DNA of 64,000 nucleotides from Fodinibius sp036381435 (GCA_036381435.1 DASVCW010000019.1:46193-110192), one strand, 5' to 3'. Shown: positions 25,765 through 35,201, counted from the stretch's first letter. The notes: generated by a model from the sequence alone, not told the origin. A program made the numbers and translations.

Positions 25765-25795
25765 CCCTCATAGAAATTAAGTTAAAAATCACTCC

Positions 25796-27067
25796 ATGCG
25801 CGATAAACCAGTATCAGTAATACTTGGCGGGGGACAGGGCAAGCGGCTTTATCCCCTCACGAAATTACGGTCCAAACCGGCGGTGCCGATTGCGGGGAAA
25901 TACCGGCTTGTAGATATCCCCATTTCAAACTGTTTGAACTCGGGTATTCGCCGTATTTATGTGCTTACCCAATACAATTCTGCTTCACTCAACCGCCACA
26001 TTAAGAATACCTACAATTTTGATGCGTTTAGCAGCGGTTTTGTGGATATTTTGGCGGCTGAGCAGACACCCAGCAGTAAAAACTGGTACCAGGGTACGGC
26101 CGATGCTGTTCGACAATCCATCCATCACATGGAAAATCACAGTTATGAACACGTACTGGTACTTTCCGGTGATCAGCTTTACCAGATGGATTACGAAAAT
26201 CTGATGCGAAAGCACGAAAAATTTGATGCCGACCTTACTGTGGCAACGATTCCCGTGACGGCAGATGATGCCCCTGCTTTAGGAATCATGAAAACCGGAG
26301 ACAGCGGGCGAATTGAAAATTTTGTAGAAAAACCTGATCCTGATGATCTAGAAAAATGGAAATCAGAAACAGGTGAAAAGTTCAGTAAAGAGGGGCGTAA
26401 TTATCTTGCTTCAATGGGCATCTATATTTTTAAAAAAGGAATTTTGAGCAAGCTCCTCGACCAGTTTTCAGATGCTACCGATTTCGGCAAAGAGGTGATT
26501 CCCAATGCAATCAGCCATCATTACAAAGTGCATTGCTACGAATTCGACGGTTACTGGACCGACATCGGAACCATAAAGTCATTTTTTGAAGCAAATCTGT
26601 CCCTTACTGACGATCTCCCCAAATTCAATCTTTACGATAACGAAGATTCCGTTTATACCCGCGCCCGCCTGCTGCCTGCCTCCAAATTGTCGGGCACTAC
26701 TTTTGATCACTCGATAGTAACAGAAGGCTGCCTGATTGAAGCCAGCAGAATTGAGCGGTCGGTGATTGGCATTCGCTCCCGAATTGGAAAAGATACCGCC
26801 ATCAAAGAATCGATCATTATGGGGAATGACATTTTTCAATCGGTTGAAGAAATGGAAAGCGCCAATCCCGAAAATCCATCTATGGGCATTGGCAGGAACT
26901 GTTCCATCAGCAGGGCGATCATCGACAAAAACTGTAAGATTGGCAATGATGTTCAGATCGCAGGCGGAGATCATCTTGAAGACGGCGATTATGGCAGCTA
27001 CAATGTGGTTGACGGTATTGTGATTGTTCCGAAAAACTCTGTTCTAAAAGACGGCACGAAGATTTAG
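25796..27067 (+). CDS. glgC: Glucose-1-phosphate adenylyltransferase (ADP-glucose pyrophosphorylase)
   Basis: Makes ADP-glucose from ATP and glucose-1-phosphate, the committed step of glycogen synthesis. The 423-residue protein has the pyrophosphorylase signature GGGQGKRLYPLTKLRSKPAVPIAGKYRLVDIPISN, then the substrate region VLSGDQLYQMDY, IENFVEKP and GYWTDIGTI, and a C-terminal left-handed beta-helix with hexapeptide-like repeats (about 290-400). The enzyme is normally allosterically controlled; the N-terminal Arg/Lys cluster fits effector binding. It is in the same unit as glgA. Confidence 0.96.
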   Translation: MRDKPVSVILGGGQGKRLYPLTKLRSKPAVPIAGKYRLVDIPISNCLNSGIRRIYVLTQYNSASLNRHIKNTYNFDAFSSGFVDILAAEQTPSSKNWYQGTADAVRQSIHHMENHSYEHVLVLSGDQLYQMDYENLMRKHEKFDADLTVATIPVTADDAPALGIMKTGDSGRIENFVEKPDPDDLEKWKSETGEKFSKEGRNYLASMGIYIFKKGILSKLLDQFSDATDFGKEVIPNAISHHYKVHCYEFDGYWTDIGTIKSFFEANLSLTDDLPKFNLYDNEDSVYTRARLLPASKLSGTTFDHSIVTEGCLIEASRIERSVIGIRSRIGKDTAIKESIIMGNDIFQSVEEMESANPENPSMGIGRNCSISRAIIDKNCKIGNDVQIAGGDHLEDGDYGSYNVVDGIVIVPKNSVLKDGTKI

Positions 27068-27163
27068 GAAACGTGAGAGGTGAAATGTGAAAAGGCAAAA
27101 GGCAAAAGGCAAAGTGGCTGGCCGATTTGCTGCTCATGGGCCTAAAAATTCATAATTCAGCAT

Positions 27164-27889
27164 TCAAAATTTATAATTCCTTTCTTCACCTTGAATTTCT
27201 TTAAGCTTTGAAAGCGCTCTTTTCTTTAAATTTTCAAACAATTCTTTGGTGATGTCGCCGATTGTATATTTCAAATGAAGCCAAACGATGTAGGTGGCCA
27301 TCACATCTTCATGACAATAATGTTCAATTTGAGCTAACTCTCCCCGGCGAAACATTTCGAGTACATCGCTGCCTTCGCCGGTTTGCTTAAAGGGAATGTT
27401 GATGAGATGTCCCAAGTGTTTGAGCTTGGGCCAGGAACTGGCGCCGTAATTACTGAATTCATCCAGCAAATCTACATTATGACTGCTGTAGCGGTATCTG
27501 ATGTCGTAATGATTCAAGCGTTTAGGCACTTGAAGTCCATGCTTCATGGCTCGGTATGTGAGTAGCGGCAGGTCAAATCCCCGCCCGTTATGATGAATCA
27601 CCCCAAAATCTTTATAAGTGCTCAAGGCATTAAACAACACCTTGAGTCCTTCTTTTTCATCTTTGCCATGCCAGCCCACCTTTTGCTTGGGCATGCCGTT
27701 GTTTTCAATCCACAGACCTACCCACGCGATCATTTGATGATACATAGGCGGTAAAAAAGTAGATTTTCCGGGTGCTAGTTCTTCGCAGGCCTGAAGCAAA
27801 AATTCGTCGTCATTGTCTACCGGATTTTTAACAACCCGTCTTGCAAACTCAAAGTCGGGGATGGTTTCTACATCAAATACAAAAAACAT
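27164..27889 (-). CDS. Predicted PolB-like 3'-5' exonuclease
   Basis: The 241-residue protein has a DEDD exonuclease layout: FDVETIP (Asp6, Glu8) at the N-terminus, VIHHNGRGFDLPLL in the middle, and HYCHEDVMATYIVWL with the third acidic pair near the end. This matches the DNA_pol_B_exo2 family, stand-alone relatives of the proofreading domain of family B polymerases. A role in DNA repair or nucleic-acid turnover is likely but the substrate is unknown. It stands alone and converges on glgC. Confidence 0.85.
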   Translation of the reverse strand: MFFVFDVETIPDFEFARRVVKNPVDNDDEFLLQACEELAPGKSTFLPPMYHQMIAWVGLWIENNGMPKQKVGWHGKDEKEGLKVLFNALSTYKDFGVIHHNGRGFDLPLLTYRAMKHGLQVPKRLNHYDIRYRYSSHNVDLLDEFSNYGASSWPKLKHLGHLINIPFKQTGEGSDVLEMFRRGELAQIEHYCHEDVMATYIVWLHLKYTIGDITKELFENLKKRALSKLKEIQGEERNYKF

Positions 27890-27915
27890 GAGTGCTACAA
27901 TTAATTATTAATCCC

Positions 27916-27955
27916 GCAATCAATAGCGCGGGAATTAGTTCCCGCTATTGATTGC
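27916..27955. repeat. CAATAGCG hairpin repeat, second copy
   Basis: GCAATCAATAGCG pairs with CGCTATTGATTGC around GGGAATTAGTTCCC. It is highly similar to 13260-13299 and lies between two genes read leftwards. Confidence 0.6.
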
Positions 27956-27991
27956 AGCTATTATCTGACGGGTTGGCGATCCGTTTTACAT

Positions 27992-28987
27992 CTACTCGGT
28001 CATTTCTCCGGCTAAATTCCGGTTGAACTGCTTGATGACATCCTGATTATCAGGGTACTGAGCCAAAAGATACATTATTTTTGTAAGTGTTGCCTCGGTT
28101 GTCATATCGCCGGCACTTAGTGCACCTATTTGAAGCGCTTTTTGTCCACTTTCGTAATTCGACAAATTCACAGAATCGTAAGCGGCTTGTGAAGTAATGA
28201 TAAGCAGAATACCCTGTTCGGTTAATTTCTTAAAAAACGGCAGTATGCTTTGTTCTTCGTGAATAGGAAAATTTCCACTCCCAAAGGCTTCAACAATAAG
28301 TGCGCGGGTGTTTTTGAAATCAATTTGATCCAGGAAATTAGGATCAAGATTGGGATAGATTTTAAGCAGAAACGTCTGATCTGAGAACTGCGGGATGACT
28401 TTTAATTTTTGAGATGATCTCCTGACATGATTCTTCATCTCGATATTTAGCCCGATTTCAGCTAAAGGCGGATAATTGGGTGAAGCAAAAGCGTCAAAAT
28501 CACCGATACTCATTTTGGTTGAGCGATTGCCGCGATACACAAAATCATTAAAACAAATGGCCACTTCGGGCAGCGGCATGGTAGCCATTTCGATGGAATT
28601 AACCAGATTTCGGCGGGCATCACTGCGCAGGCTGCTCATAGGTACCTGACTGCCGGTAAAAATTATCGGTTTACCCAAATTTTGAATGGCAAAAGAAAGG
28701 GCAGAGGCGGTGTAAGCCATCGTATCGGTGCCATGAAGGATCACAAAACCATCATAGTGCTCATATTTCTTTTCAATAAAGGCAGCTAATTTTGCCCAGT
28801 GCTTTTTGTTGATGTCGGAGCTGTCGCGAAATGATAACTGCTCCATTTCAATATCAGCAATTTCTGAAAGTTCGGGAATTTCACGATGAATTAGCTCTGC
28901 CCATTTATCCGAATTCAAAGTAGGCTGGCCGCCGCTGATGTCCATTGCAATGGTGCCGCCGGTCTGGATGAGCAGAATTTTTTTCAT
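27992..28987 (-). CDS. ansA: Type I (cytoplasmic) L-asparaginase
   Basis: Hydrolyses L-asparagine to aspartate and ammonia. The 331-residue protein has the first catalytic motif QTGGTIAM (Thr12 region) and the second VILHGTDTMAYTASAL with the Thr-Asp pair. LVNSIEMA and FGSGNFP further support the AnsA fold. There is no signal peptide, which fits the low-affinity cytoplasmic type. It appears to stand alone. Confidence 0.94.
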   Translation of the reverse strand: MKKILLIQTGGTIAMDISGGQPTLNSDKWAELIHREIPELSEIADIEMEQLSFRDSSDINKKHWAKLAAFIEKKYEHYDGFVILHGTDTMAYTASALSFAIQNLGKPIIFTGSQVPMSSLRSDARRNLVNSIEMATMPLPEVAICFNDFVYRGNRSTKMSIGDFDAFASPNYPPLAEIGLNIEMKNHVRRSSQKLKVIPQFSDQTFLLKIYPNLDPNFLDQIDFKNTRALIVEAFGSGNFPIHEEQSILPFFKKLTEQGILLIITSQAAYDSVNLSNYESGQKALQIGALSAGDMTTEATLTKIMYLLAQYPDNQDVIKQFNRNLAGEMTE

Positions 28988-29070
28988 GAGATTATTTCTG
29001 ATTGCTTGTGCTTTGATTCAGAAAATAATTGTTCTGACTTACAGTTCAAATTGCATTCTACTTATCTTGT

Positions 29071-29233
29071 TGTCATTCAGAGCGGAAAAAGCGGCAGGGA
29101 GTGTAGGAATGCCTATGGCAGAAAAATCTCCTGAGTCAAGCAACAGATGGTGGTGTAAAGAGTCTCTTTTAGATTCCATGGGCAGACCTATTCCGGAAGT
29201 CCTTCGATTCCGCTACGCTCACTCAGGATGACA
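29071..29233. mobile_element. TGTCATTC-family inverted-repeat element
   Basis: The left end TGTCATTCAGAGCGG and right end CTCACTCAGGATGACA are inverted relative to each other. The interior holds GCGGCAGGGA, a nested GTAGGAATGCCTATGG palindrome and a GAAGTCCTTCGATTCCGC stretch. The plus-strand frame crossing it is repeat sequence, not a gene. Confidence 0.55.
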
Positions 29234-29325
29234 CCTGCAATATTAATAATTTTTAAGCAAACTTTTTTGAGTTCAAATAATTTTTTCCATTACTTACCGT
29301 ATACTTTTATTTATCGGAGCGGGCA

Positions 29326-29463
29326 ATGGTTACCAAACCGTTTAACATAGTAGCTTTCCTTCACTTTTCGTTTACTGCCATTTTATTGTCAGCCTGCCCC
29401 GGTACGTTATTCATCACCCAAAAAGAGGTAGCTTATGAATGTCTATTCACCGTCAAAAATTAG
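29326..29463 (+). CDS. Possible 45-residue lipoprotein or leader peptide overlapping the EF-G-like gene
   Basis: A short frame starting with ATG after CGGAGCGGGCA encodes a basic start, a hydrophobic core (FLHFSFTAILL) and the lipobox-like LSAC at 21-24, followed by about 20 residues. It ends 29 bases inside the start of the EF-G-like gene in another frame. It could be a tiny lipoprotein, a translated leader that couples to the GTPase gene, or chance. I have no homology evidence. Confidence 0.3.
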   Translation: MVTKPFNIVAFLHFSFTAILLSACPGTLFITQKEVAYECLFTVKN

Positions 29464-31564
29464 AAATGTAGTGCTGCTCGGCCATTCAGGATCGGGAAAA
29501 ACCACTTTAGCCGAGACCATGCTGTTCGAATCAGGAAGCAAAAAAAGGAGGGGTTCAGTAGAACAAAAAACGACATCATCTGATTATCATGAGGTTGAAC
29601 ATCAAAAAGGGAAATCGGTATTTTCTACACTTCTGAATCTGGATTGGCGGGGAAACAAAATCAATCTGTTCGATACACCGGGAACGCTCGATTTTATGGG
29701 TGAAGTGATAGGCTCTTTGCGGGTGGCGGATACTGCTATTTTTACGCTTAACGCAGAATACGGAGTTGAAGTGGGTACGGAAGCTCTTTGGAAATATACC
29801 CGGAAGTACAAAATTCCGTCAATGATCATTGTCAATAAGCCGGACAGCAACCAGTCCAATTTTCAGAAAACGGTGGATATGGCAAAGGAACGGTTTGGCC
29901 GGGAAGTGGTGATTGTTCAATATCCGTTTAGCGAAGGCGAAGATTTCCATGCCATCATTGATGTGCTTAAAATGACGATGTATGAATTCCCCGAAAAAGG
30001 CGGAAAGCCCGATAAATTGCCTATCCCTGATTCTCAAAAAGCACAAGCTGAATTGCTCCACAATGAACTGGTTGAAATGGTGGCCGAAAATGACGAGACA
30101 CTGTTGGATTTATATTTTGAGCAGGGCGAACTCACGGAAAGCCAGATGCGTGAAGGCTTGCAAAAATCACTGTTAAATCAGGATATTTACCCACTTTTCT
30201 GTTGCAGTGCGAAAAGAAATATGGGTACAGGAAGGGTGATGGGATTCTTGGGTGATGTAGCTCCCAATCCGCTGGAAGCGAATCCGCCGGTAACCACCGA
30301 GGGCGAAAAGGTAGAACTTTTACCGGACGGGGAACCTCTGATATTCATGTTTAAAGACAGTTCAGAGTCACATGTGGGTGATATGCTGTTTTTCAAGGTT
30401 TATGGGGGGGATATCTACCCGGGATTAGATTTAATCAATCATTCAACCGGCAATATGGAGCGCCTTTCAAATTTGTATTTACCCAACGGCGAAAAGCGGA
30501 TGGAAGTAGACAAGATAATGACGGGAGATATTGGTGCGACAGTGAAATTAAGAAATACGGATATTAATGATACGCTTCATACAAAAGGAAAAGATATCGC
30601 AATAGAACCGATTCATTTTCCGGCTCCCATCATTCGGACGGCCATTAAATTAAAGAATGAGGGGGAAGAAGATAAGCTAGGTACGGCTTTGCATCAGTTA
30701 CAGCGTGAAGATCCTTCGCTGGAAGTGGAGCACAGCCAGGAGCTAAAACAGATTCTTATTCACGGGCAGGGCGAGGAGCATTTGGCGGCGATTAAGTATA
30801 TGCTTGAATCGCGTTTCGGGCTTGATATTGAATATGTTCACCCAAGAATTCCTTATCGGGAAACGATCACTAAAGCCGTTCGTACCCATTACAGGCACAA
30901 GAAACAATCGGGCGGGGCGGGACAATTTGGCGAGGTTGATATGCTGATTGAACCGCTGCAGGAAAATATGCCCGAGTACAGCGATTTGAAAGTCCGCGAT
31001 GTGCAGGAGATTGATCTTGAATGGGGCGGCAGGCTGGTTTTTCAAAATTGCATTGTAGGCGGGGTGATTGATAACCGCTTTATGCCGGCTATTTTGAAAG
31101 GTATTATGGAAAAGATGGAAAACGGGCCGATGAGTAATTGTCGCGTTCGCGATATTCGTGTTTCTATTTACGACGGCTCCATGCATTCGGTTGACTCTAA
31201 TGATGCCGCTTTTCGGATGGCTGCTCTTATGGCATTCCGGAAAGGATTCATGAAGGCGGCGCCCCAACTTATGGAGCCTGTTTATGCTGCCGAAGTATCG
31301 GTACCGGCAAATTATATGGGCGATGTGATGAGTGATATCAGCACAAGGCGCGGTCAAATTTTGGGGATGGATGGAGAAGGGTCAATTCAGAAAATAAAAG
31401 CCCAGGTGCCCTTAGAAGAACTGGATCATTATGCAACCCATTTAAAATCCATCACTAAAGGAAGTGCCACTTATGTTCGCCAGTTTGATCATTATGCCCC
31501 GGTGCCTAAAAATATTCAGAATCGCATTGTTCAAGAGACGATGAATCTTGAAGAAGTGGGGTGA
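29435..31564 (+). CDS. Elongation factor G-like GTPase (EF-G paralogue)
   Basis: A 709-residue five-domain EF-G-type protein. The G1 motif is GHSGSGKT. The G3 motif reads DTPGTLDF, with Thr where translocating EF-G has the GTPase His (DTPGHVDF). G4 is NKPD instead of NKMD. Domain IV shows KQSGGAGQFGEVDMLIEPL and the C-terminal domain SDISTRRGQILGMDGEG. Such paralogues (EF-G2/FusA2-like) in other bacteria bind GTP but hydrolyse it poorly; one in Bacteroides supports translation under starvation. Whether this one is equivalent is inference. No str-operon genes surround it, so it is not the housekeeping fusA. Confidence 0.85.
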   Translation: MNVYSPSKIRNVVLLGHSGSGKTTLAETMLFESGSKKRRGSVEQKTTSSDYHEVEHQKGKSVFSTLLNLDWRGNKINLFDTPGTLDFMGEVIGSLRVADTAIFTLNAEYGVEVGTEALWKYTRKYKIPSMIIVNKPDSNQSNFQKTVDMAKERFGREVVIVQYPFSEGEDFHAIIDVLKMTMYEFPEKGGKPDKLPIPDSQKAQAELLHNELVEMVAENDETLLDLYFEQGELTESQMREGLQKSLLNQDIYPLFCCSAKRNMGTGRVMGFLGDVAPNPLEANPPVTTEGEKVELLPDGEPLIFMFKDSSESHVGDMLFFKVYGGDIYPGLDLINHSTGNMERLSNLYLPNGEKRMEVDKIMTGDIGATVKLRNTDINDTLHTKGKDIAIEPIHFPAPIIRTAIKLKNEGEEDKLGTALHQLQREDPSLEVEHSQELKQILIHGQGEEHLAAIKYMLESRFGLDIEYVHPRIPYRETITKAVRTHYRHKKQSGGAGQFGEVDMLIEPLQENMPEYSDLKVRDVQEIDLEWGGRLVFQNCIVGGVIDNRFMPAILKGIMEKMENGPMSNCRVRDIRVSIYDGSMHSVDSNDAAFRMAALMAFRKGFMKAAPQLMEPVYAAEVSVPANYMGDVMSDISTRRGQILGMDGEGSIQKIKAQVPLEELDHYATHLKSITKGSATYVRQFDHYAPVPKNIQNRIVQETMNLEEVG

Positions 31565-31620
31565 TAGGAAAGGTATAAGGTATATGGGTATAAAGGTAAT
31601 CTCGTTCCCTGAAATATCGT

Positions 31621-31735
31621 AAGTTTGTAACTTGTGAGAATTTCCGCTGCACAAGTTGTAAACTTGCGGTGCTCTATGGGTCGGACATCTTATCCGACAA
31701 CTTATCTCGTTCCGCCCGCTCTGCGGTGGAACGGA
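31621..31735. repeat. Three consecutive intergenic hairpins
   Basis: AAGTTTGTAACTTGTG pairs with CACAAGTTGTAAACTT (31621-31665), the REP-like GGTCGGACATCTTATCCGAC is at 31678-31701, and CGTTCCGC..GCGGTGGAACG is at about 31708-31735. They fill the gap between the converging EF-G-like and OstA-like genes. Confidence 0.5.
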
Positions 31736-31741
31736 TAGAAT

Positions 31742-33292
31742 TTACTCTTTACTCGTTATTACACTATCCAACTTCGGGCTTTCGGGATGTTCTTTTTTTA
31801 AGTGATTGATGTATCTTGGCGGCAATTCGAAGAACACTTCATCAGGAATGGGCGGGAACCGACGCTCCATACCTTCTTCAGGACGTTGGGGACGCAAATC
31901 AGGATTCCAGGCAAATCCCTCAAGCCTGCGTTCGGCTGTTTCGGGACCTCCCGGTAAATAAGAACCATTCACTGCCCCGATCGCTTTCATTTCAACCAGT
32001 TCTCCATTTTCAAAAAAGATAAAGATATCCGGGGCGGTGAGGTCAATGGCTCCGTCGGCTTCGCCTGCTTCATTTTTTGTAAAGCGCAGCAAATGAGCGT
32101 TTCCGTATACATAAATTTCTTCAAGGGATCCCTCTTCGAAATCAGCTTCCAGCGTATCACCCGTAATTTGATTAAGCCGGTTGAGGGAAGTATCCTGCTG
32201 CACTGAAAAAGGCCTTGGGTACGAGATAAGACTGTCAATATCGCCATTTTTGAGCGTGGCTTTGATGTAAGGCCCTGTAAGCTGTACATTTTCATGCCAG
32301 GCAATAGAGTTTGACCATATCTCAAAAGTTTGAGTGCTGTCTATATACAACAGGGTATCGCCGATGGCAGAAAAATCGGGCGACCAGATTCGAACGTTTT
32401 CAAAAGCGTGAACAAGAGTGGTGGTATCCGCAGGCGATTCTATACTTTCAGAAATGATAATTTTTGCCTGAATATGAGTGGTATCGGTCTGAGCGGAATC
32501 GGCAGAATCAGGTTCAAAATTTTTAATCCACGCATTGCCTTTAAGAATACGTTTTCCGGTTGAATCGGCTTCGAGATAATGTCCCTGAAGCATGGAATGA
32601 TTATCGCGGTCGTGTCCAAAAATGTCCCCGTATAGTTCATAATACTCTGTTTGGCGGTTGATGAACAGTGAATCCCCTTCTAAATACTGCAATGAATCCG
32701 AAAGCTGGACTTGTCCGCGGAATACAGCGCTGTCTGCTTCCCTGAAGTAGAAACCGGAATTGGCCAGGAGCACTCCCCGCTGGTCTTCGAAGCGGATTTC
32801 ATCAAGAAAGTGCGCTACTTTTGTGCTGAAACGATAATCTACGCTATTGCCAAAAAGAGTAGTGCTGTCTGCTTCGATGATGACCCGTCCCCTGAGCTTA
32901 CTAAAATCAATATCGGTGTAATAAACAAGAGAATCAGCCCAGATGCGTTCTGTGTCCGTGATAATTTCAATATTCCCGGAAGCGCGTATTTCATTCAGAT
33001 TAACAAACTGATATACGCTATCAGCATATATTTCAATTTCTTCGGTTTTGAGGTGAACATCGCCCAAAATTTTTTGTACTCGCTCACCCTGGTAAGTACC
33101 ACCTACAATGCGATTTGCTTCTATAATGGTGACTTCGTTTTGGGCAACGGCTTGCCGGGAGAGGCTTGTTATCAGCCAAAAGAAAACCAGCAAAAATGTT
33201 TTTAAAAGTAATGAAGCAGTTCTTGCTATAGATCCTGAAATAAATTCAGGATGACACTTTTCTTTTATTAAAATGATATTCTTAAAAATCAT
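31742..33292 (-). CDS. OstA/LptA-like LPS transport protein
   Basis: About 516 residues. A hydrophobic export signal (LLLKTFLLVFFWLITSL..AVAQ) is followed by repeating OstA-type beta-strands such as RVQKILGDVHLKTEEIEIYADSV and RASGNIEIITDTERIWADSLVYY, typical of the periplasmic bridge that carries LPS to the outer membrane. The ATG lies one base after the lptC stop, so translation is coupled. Codons 13-21 (CHPEFISGS) come from a dispersed repeat (TGTCATCCTGAATTTATTTCAGGAT, 33231-33256 on the minus strand). That repeat separates the start codon from the signal core. Confidence 0.85.
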   Translation of the reverse strand: MIFKNIILIKEKCHPEFISGSIARTASLLLKTFLLVFFWLITSLSRQAVAQNEVTIIEANRIVGGTYQGERVQKILGDVHLKTEEIEIYADSVYQFVNLNEIRASGNIEIITDTERIWADSLVYYTDIDFSKLRGRVIIEADSTTLFGNSVDYRFSTKVAHFLDEIRFEDQRGVLLANSGFYFREADSAVFRGQVQLSDSLQYLEGDSLFINRQTEYYELYGDIFGHDRDNHSMLQGHYLEADSTGKRILKGNAWIKNFEPDSADSAQTDTTHIQAKIIISESIESPADTTTLVHAFENVRIWSPDFSAIGDTLLYIDSTQTFEIWSNSIAWHENVQLTGPYIKATLKNGDIDSLISYPRPFSVQQDTSLNRLNQITGDTLEADFEEGSLEEIYVYGNAHLLRFTKNEAGEADGAIDLTAPDIFIFFENGELVEMKAIGAVNGSYLPGGPETAERRLEGFAWNPDLRPQRPEEGMERRFPPIPDEVFFELPPRYINHLKKEHPESPKLDSVITSKE

Positions 33293-33293
33293 A

Positions 33294-33878
33294 TCAATCT
33301 ACGACTACACGCCCCTGGGGTTCTTTGATTACGTACTGAGATAAATCGGTAGTACCTTCAAAGCCTGTGCCTGCGAGGCTGTCGGTAGGTGTTTCAATAA
33401 TTACGAAGCGATTTGTTTTTAACCGGTTTTCACCCTGGTGCCATTCTAAATATTCCGACCAAAGATGACGGTTGTTGGTTGTATAGACATCCACATTGCC
33501 ATAAAGTTCGAAGATGGCTGTTTCAGCCTTATAGACGGCACGATTAGAGTGAACACGTGTTGTTATAGCTCCGGTAGAATCAAAAACATGAATGGTTACG
33601 GGACCTTTTATGCGCGTTTCATTCACGTATTTTGTAGCCTCGGTAGTCGCATATGAGCCAAGAAGTTGAACCTTTAGTTGTCCGTCTTCAATAATTTCCA
33701 TATCCACACCCCAGGTTTCTGTAGAAGATGTTAGAGAATCATTAAGTACATCTGCTACCTGCTCTGTTTGTTCGGGCGAAAGTTCACTGCAGGAAGAAAA
33801 GGCTGCTATGATAAACAGGCTAAAAAGAAGAGCGATTAAGGTGTTATGTGATGTAGCGGATTTCAATCGATAACTCAA
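33294..33878 (-). CDS. lptC: LPS export ABC transporter periplasmic protein LptC
   Basis: A 194-residue lipoprotein: hydrophobic start, then lipobox FSSC near residue 29. The mature part has the LptC/OstA-type strands GPVTIHVFDSTGAITTRVHSNRAVYKAETAIFELYGNVDVYTTNNRHLWSEYLEW. LptC links the inner-membrane LptBFG transporter to the periplasmic bridge. It is directly followed by the OstA-like gene; lptB is not in the window. Confidence 0.88.
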   Translation of the reverse strand: MSYRLKSATSHNTLIALLFSLFIIAAFSSCSELSPEQTEQVADVLNDSLTSSTETWGVDMEIIEDGQLKVQLLGSYATTEATKYVNETRIKGPVTIHVFDSTGAITTRVHSNRAVYKAETAIFELYGNVDVYTTNNRHLWSEYLEWHQGENRLKTNRFVIIETPTDSLAGTGFEGTTDLSQYVIKEPQGRVVVD

Positions 33879-33902
33879 TTTCAGAATGTTAGAGCTGTAA
33901 CT

Positions 33903-34541
33903 TTATTCAGTTCCGAAGTAGCGATCTCCGGCATCACCCAAACCGGGAACGATAAACGCATCATCATTCAAGCACTCATCAATGGCGGCGGTTATAATTT
34001 GCACGTCAGGATGAAGTTGCTTTATTTTACTTATGCCTTCGGGCGCACTAATTAACGAGATAAACCGCAGATGTTGCGCACCCGCTTTTTTGAGGAACGA
34101 AAGCGCGTCATGAGCACTTCCGCCGGTAGCCAGCATAGGGTCGACCACCAGTATCATGGCATCTTCAACACCGGCCGGAATGTTTGAATAATAATCTACA
34201 GGTTGATGAGTTTTTTCATCACGATACATACCCAAATGGCCAATTTTTGCATCAGGAAGGAATTTTTGCAGGGTATCAGAAATGCCAAGGCCTGCGCGTA
34301 AAATAGGTACGATGATAATATCCTGATCAATATCGAAGCCGGTGGTTGATTTTATAGGCGTTTGAACGGGAAATGATTTAAGAGGAAGGTCTTTGAGGGC
34401 GCGATAAGCCAGTATCATGGAGACCCGGTTTACCGCCCTGCGAAATTCACCCATTGGGGTAGAAACATCGCGAAGAATGGTCAGGTCGCGATGAATTACA
34501 GGGTGATCTACCAGTATAAGTTGTTCAATATCATCACCCAT
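33903..34541 (-). CDS. upp: Uracil phosphoribosyltransferase
   Basis: Converts uracil and PRPP to UMP in pyrimidine salvage. The 212-residue length is normal. The PRPP-binding loop is VDPMLATGGSA, the phosphate region is IVPILRAGLG, and the C-terminal hood GLGDAGDRYFGT is characteristic. It lies 24 bases upstream of lptC on the same strand and may share its transcript. Confidence 0.96.
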   Translation of the reverse strand: MGDDIEQLILVDHPVIHRDLTILRDVSTPMGEFRRAVNRVSMILAYRALKDLPLKSFPVQTPIKSTTGFDIDQDIIIVPILRAGLGISDTLQKFLPDAKIGHLGMYRDEKTHQPVDYYSNIPAGVEDAMILVVDPMLATGGSAHDALSFLKKAGAQHLRFISLISAPEGISKIKQLHPDVQIITAAIDECLNDDAFIVPGLGDAGDRYFGTE

Positions 34542-34777
34542 AATTCAAAAATGGAATTCAGATTTTACGGAAAACATCGTTAATATTAATTACCAAAAGA
34601 ATTAAGATGAAGGTATAAAAAGATTTTCGAATTTTTTAGATTAAATTGGAACTTGATCAGCAAGGAACTATTAAAAAACGTTAAATGCTTATAAATAAAA
34701 GTGTTATCGTTTTTTTAAGTTATACTTAAGTATTATTTTTCAATCAATCGGTTAGCTTATTAATCAAGGTGGTTTTT

Positions 34778-35074
34778 ATGACTAAAGCAGACATCGTAGA
34801 TGTGATCGCGTCATCAACCGGACTTACAAAAGTTGAAACAGAAGCTGTTGTCAATGGCTTTATGGAAACGGTTATTGATGCCATGAAACGCGGTGAGAAT
34901 ATTGAGCTAAGAGGATTTGGAAGTTTCAAAGTTGTAAAAAGAGCTCAGCGTGTGGCGCGAAACCCCAAGACCAATGAGGAAGTCATCGTACCCGAACAGT
35001 ATGTGCCTGTACTAAAAATGTCGAAAGATTTTAAAGAGGCTGTTAATGAGTCGGTAATGAATGATGAAAAATGA
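34778..35074 (+). CDS. HU/IHF-family DNA-binding protein
   Basis: A 98-residue HU-type nucleoid protein. The helical dimer part is MTKADIVDVIASSTGLTKVETEAVVNGFMETVIDAM. The beta-arm region is IELRGFGSFKVVKRAQRVARNPKTNEEVIVPEQYVPVLKMSKDFKEAV, with the invariant RNP at the arm tip. The ATG at 34778 has a good SD (AAGGTGG, 34766-34772); the upstream GTG at 34769 lies inside that SD and is unlikely to be used. It bends DNA as a homodimer or heterodimer. Confidence 0.95.
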   Translation: MTKADIVDVIASSTGLTKVETEAVVNGFMETVIDAMKRGENIELRGFGSFKVVKRAQRVARNPKTNEEVIVPEQYVPVLKMSKDFKEAVNESVMNDEK

Positions 35075-35141
35075 ACTGTCCAGGCATTTTTTGCACAAGC
35101 ATTAAAAAATCTTTCCTAAAAAAATTAGCATTACATACTTC

Positions 35142-35149
35142 TAAGTTTG
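35142..35149 (+). promoter_or_regulatory. Bacteroidota-type -7 box (TAAGTTTG)
   Basis: TAAGTTTG fits TAnnTTTG and lies about 53 bases upstream of the COX24-like start. No convincing TTG -33 box is seen, so this is tentative. Confidence 0.45.
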
Positions 35150-35201
35150 TATCTTCGTTGAATATTTTCAATGATTTAAATTAAAAATTTGAGGTGAACA
35201 G

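Noticed and set aside
28938..29231. 97-codon plus-strand frame after asparaginase
   Set aside because: It overlaps the 29071-29233 repeat element and the asparaginase 5' end, with no recognisable domain.
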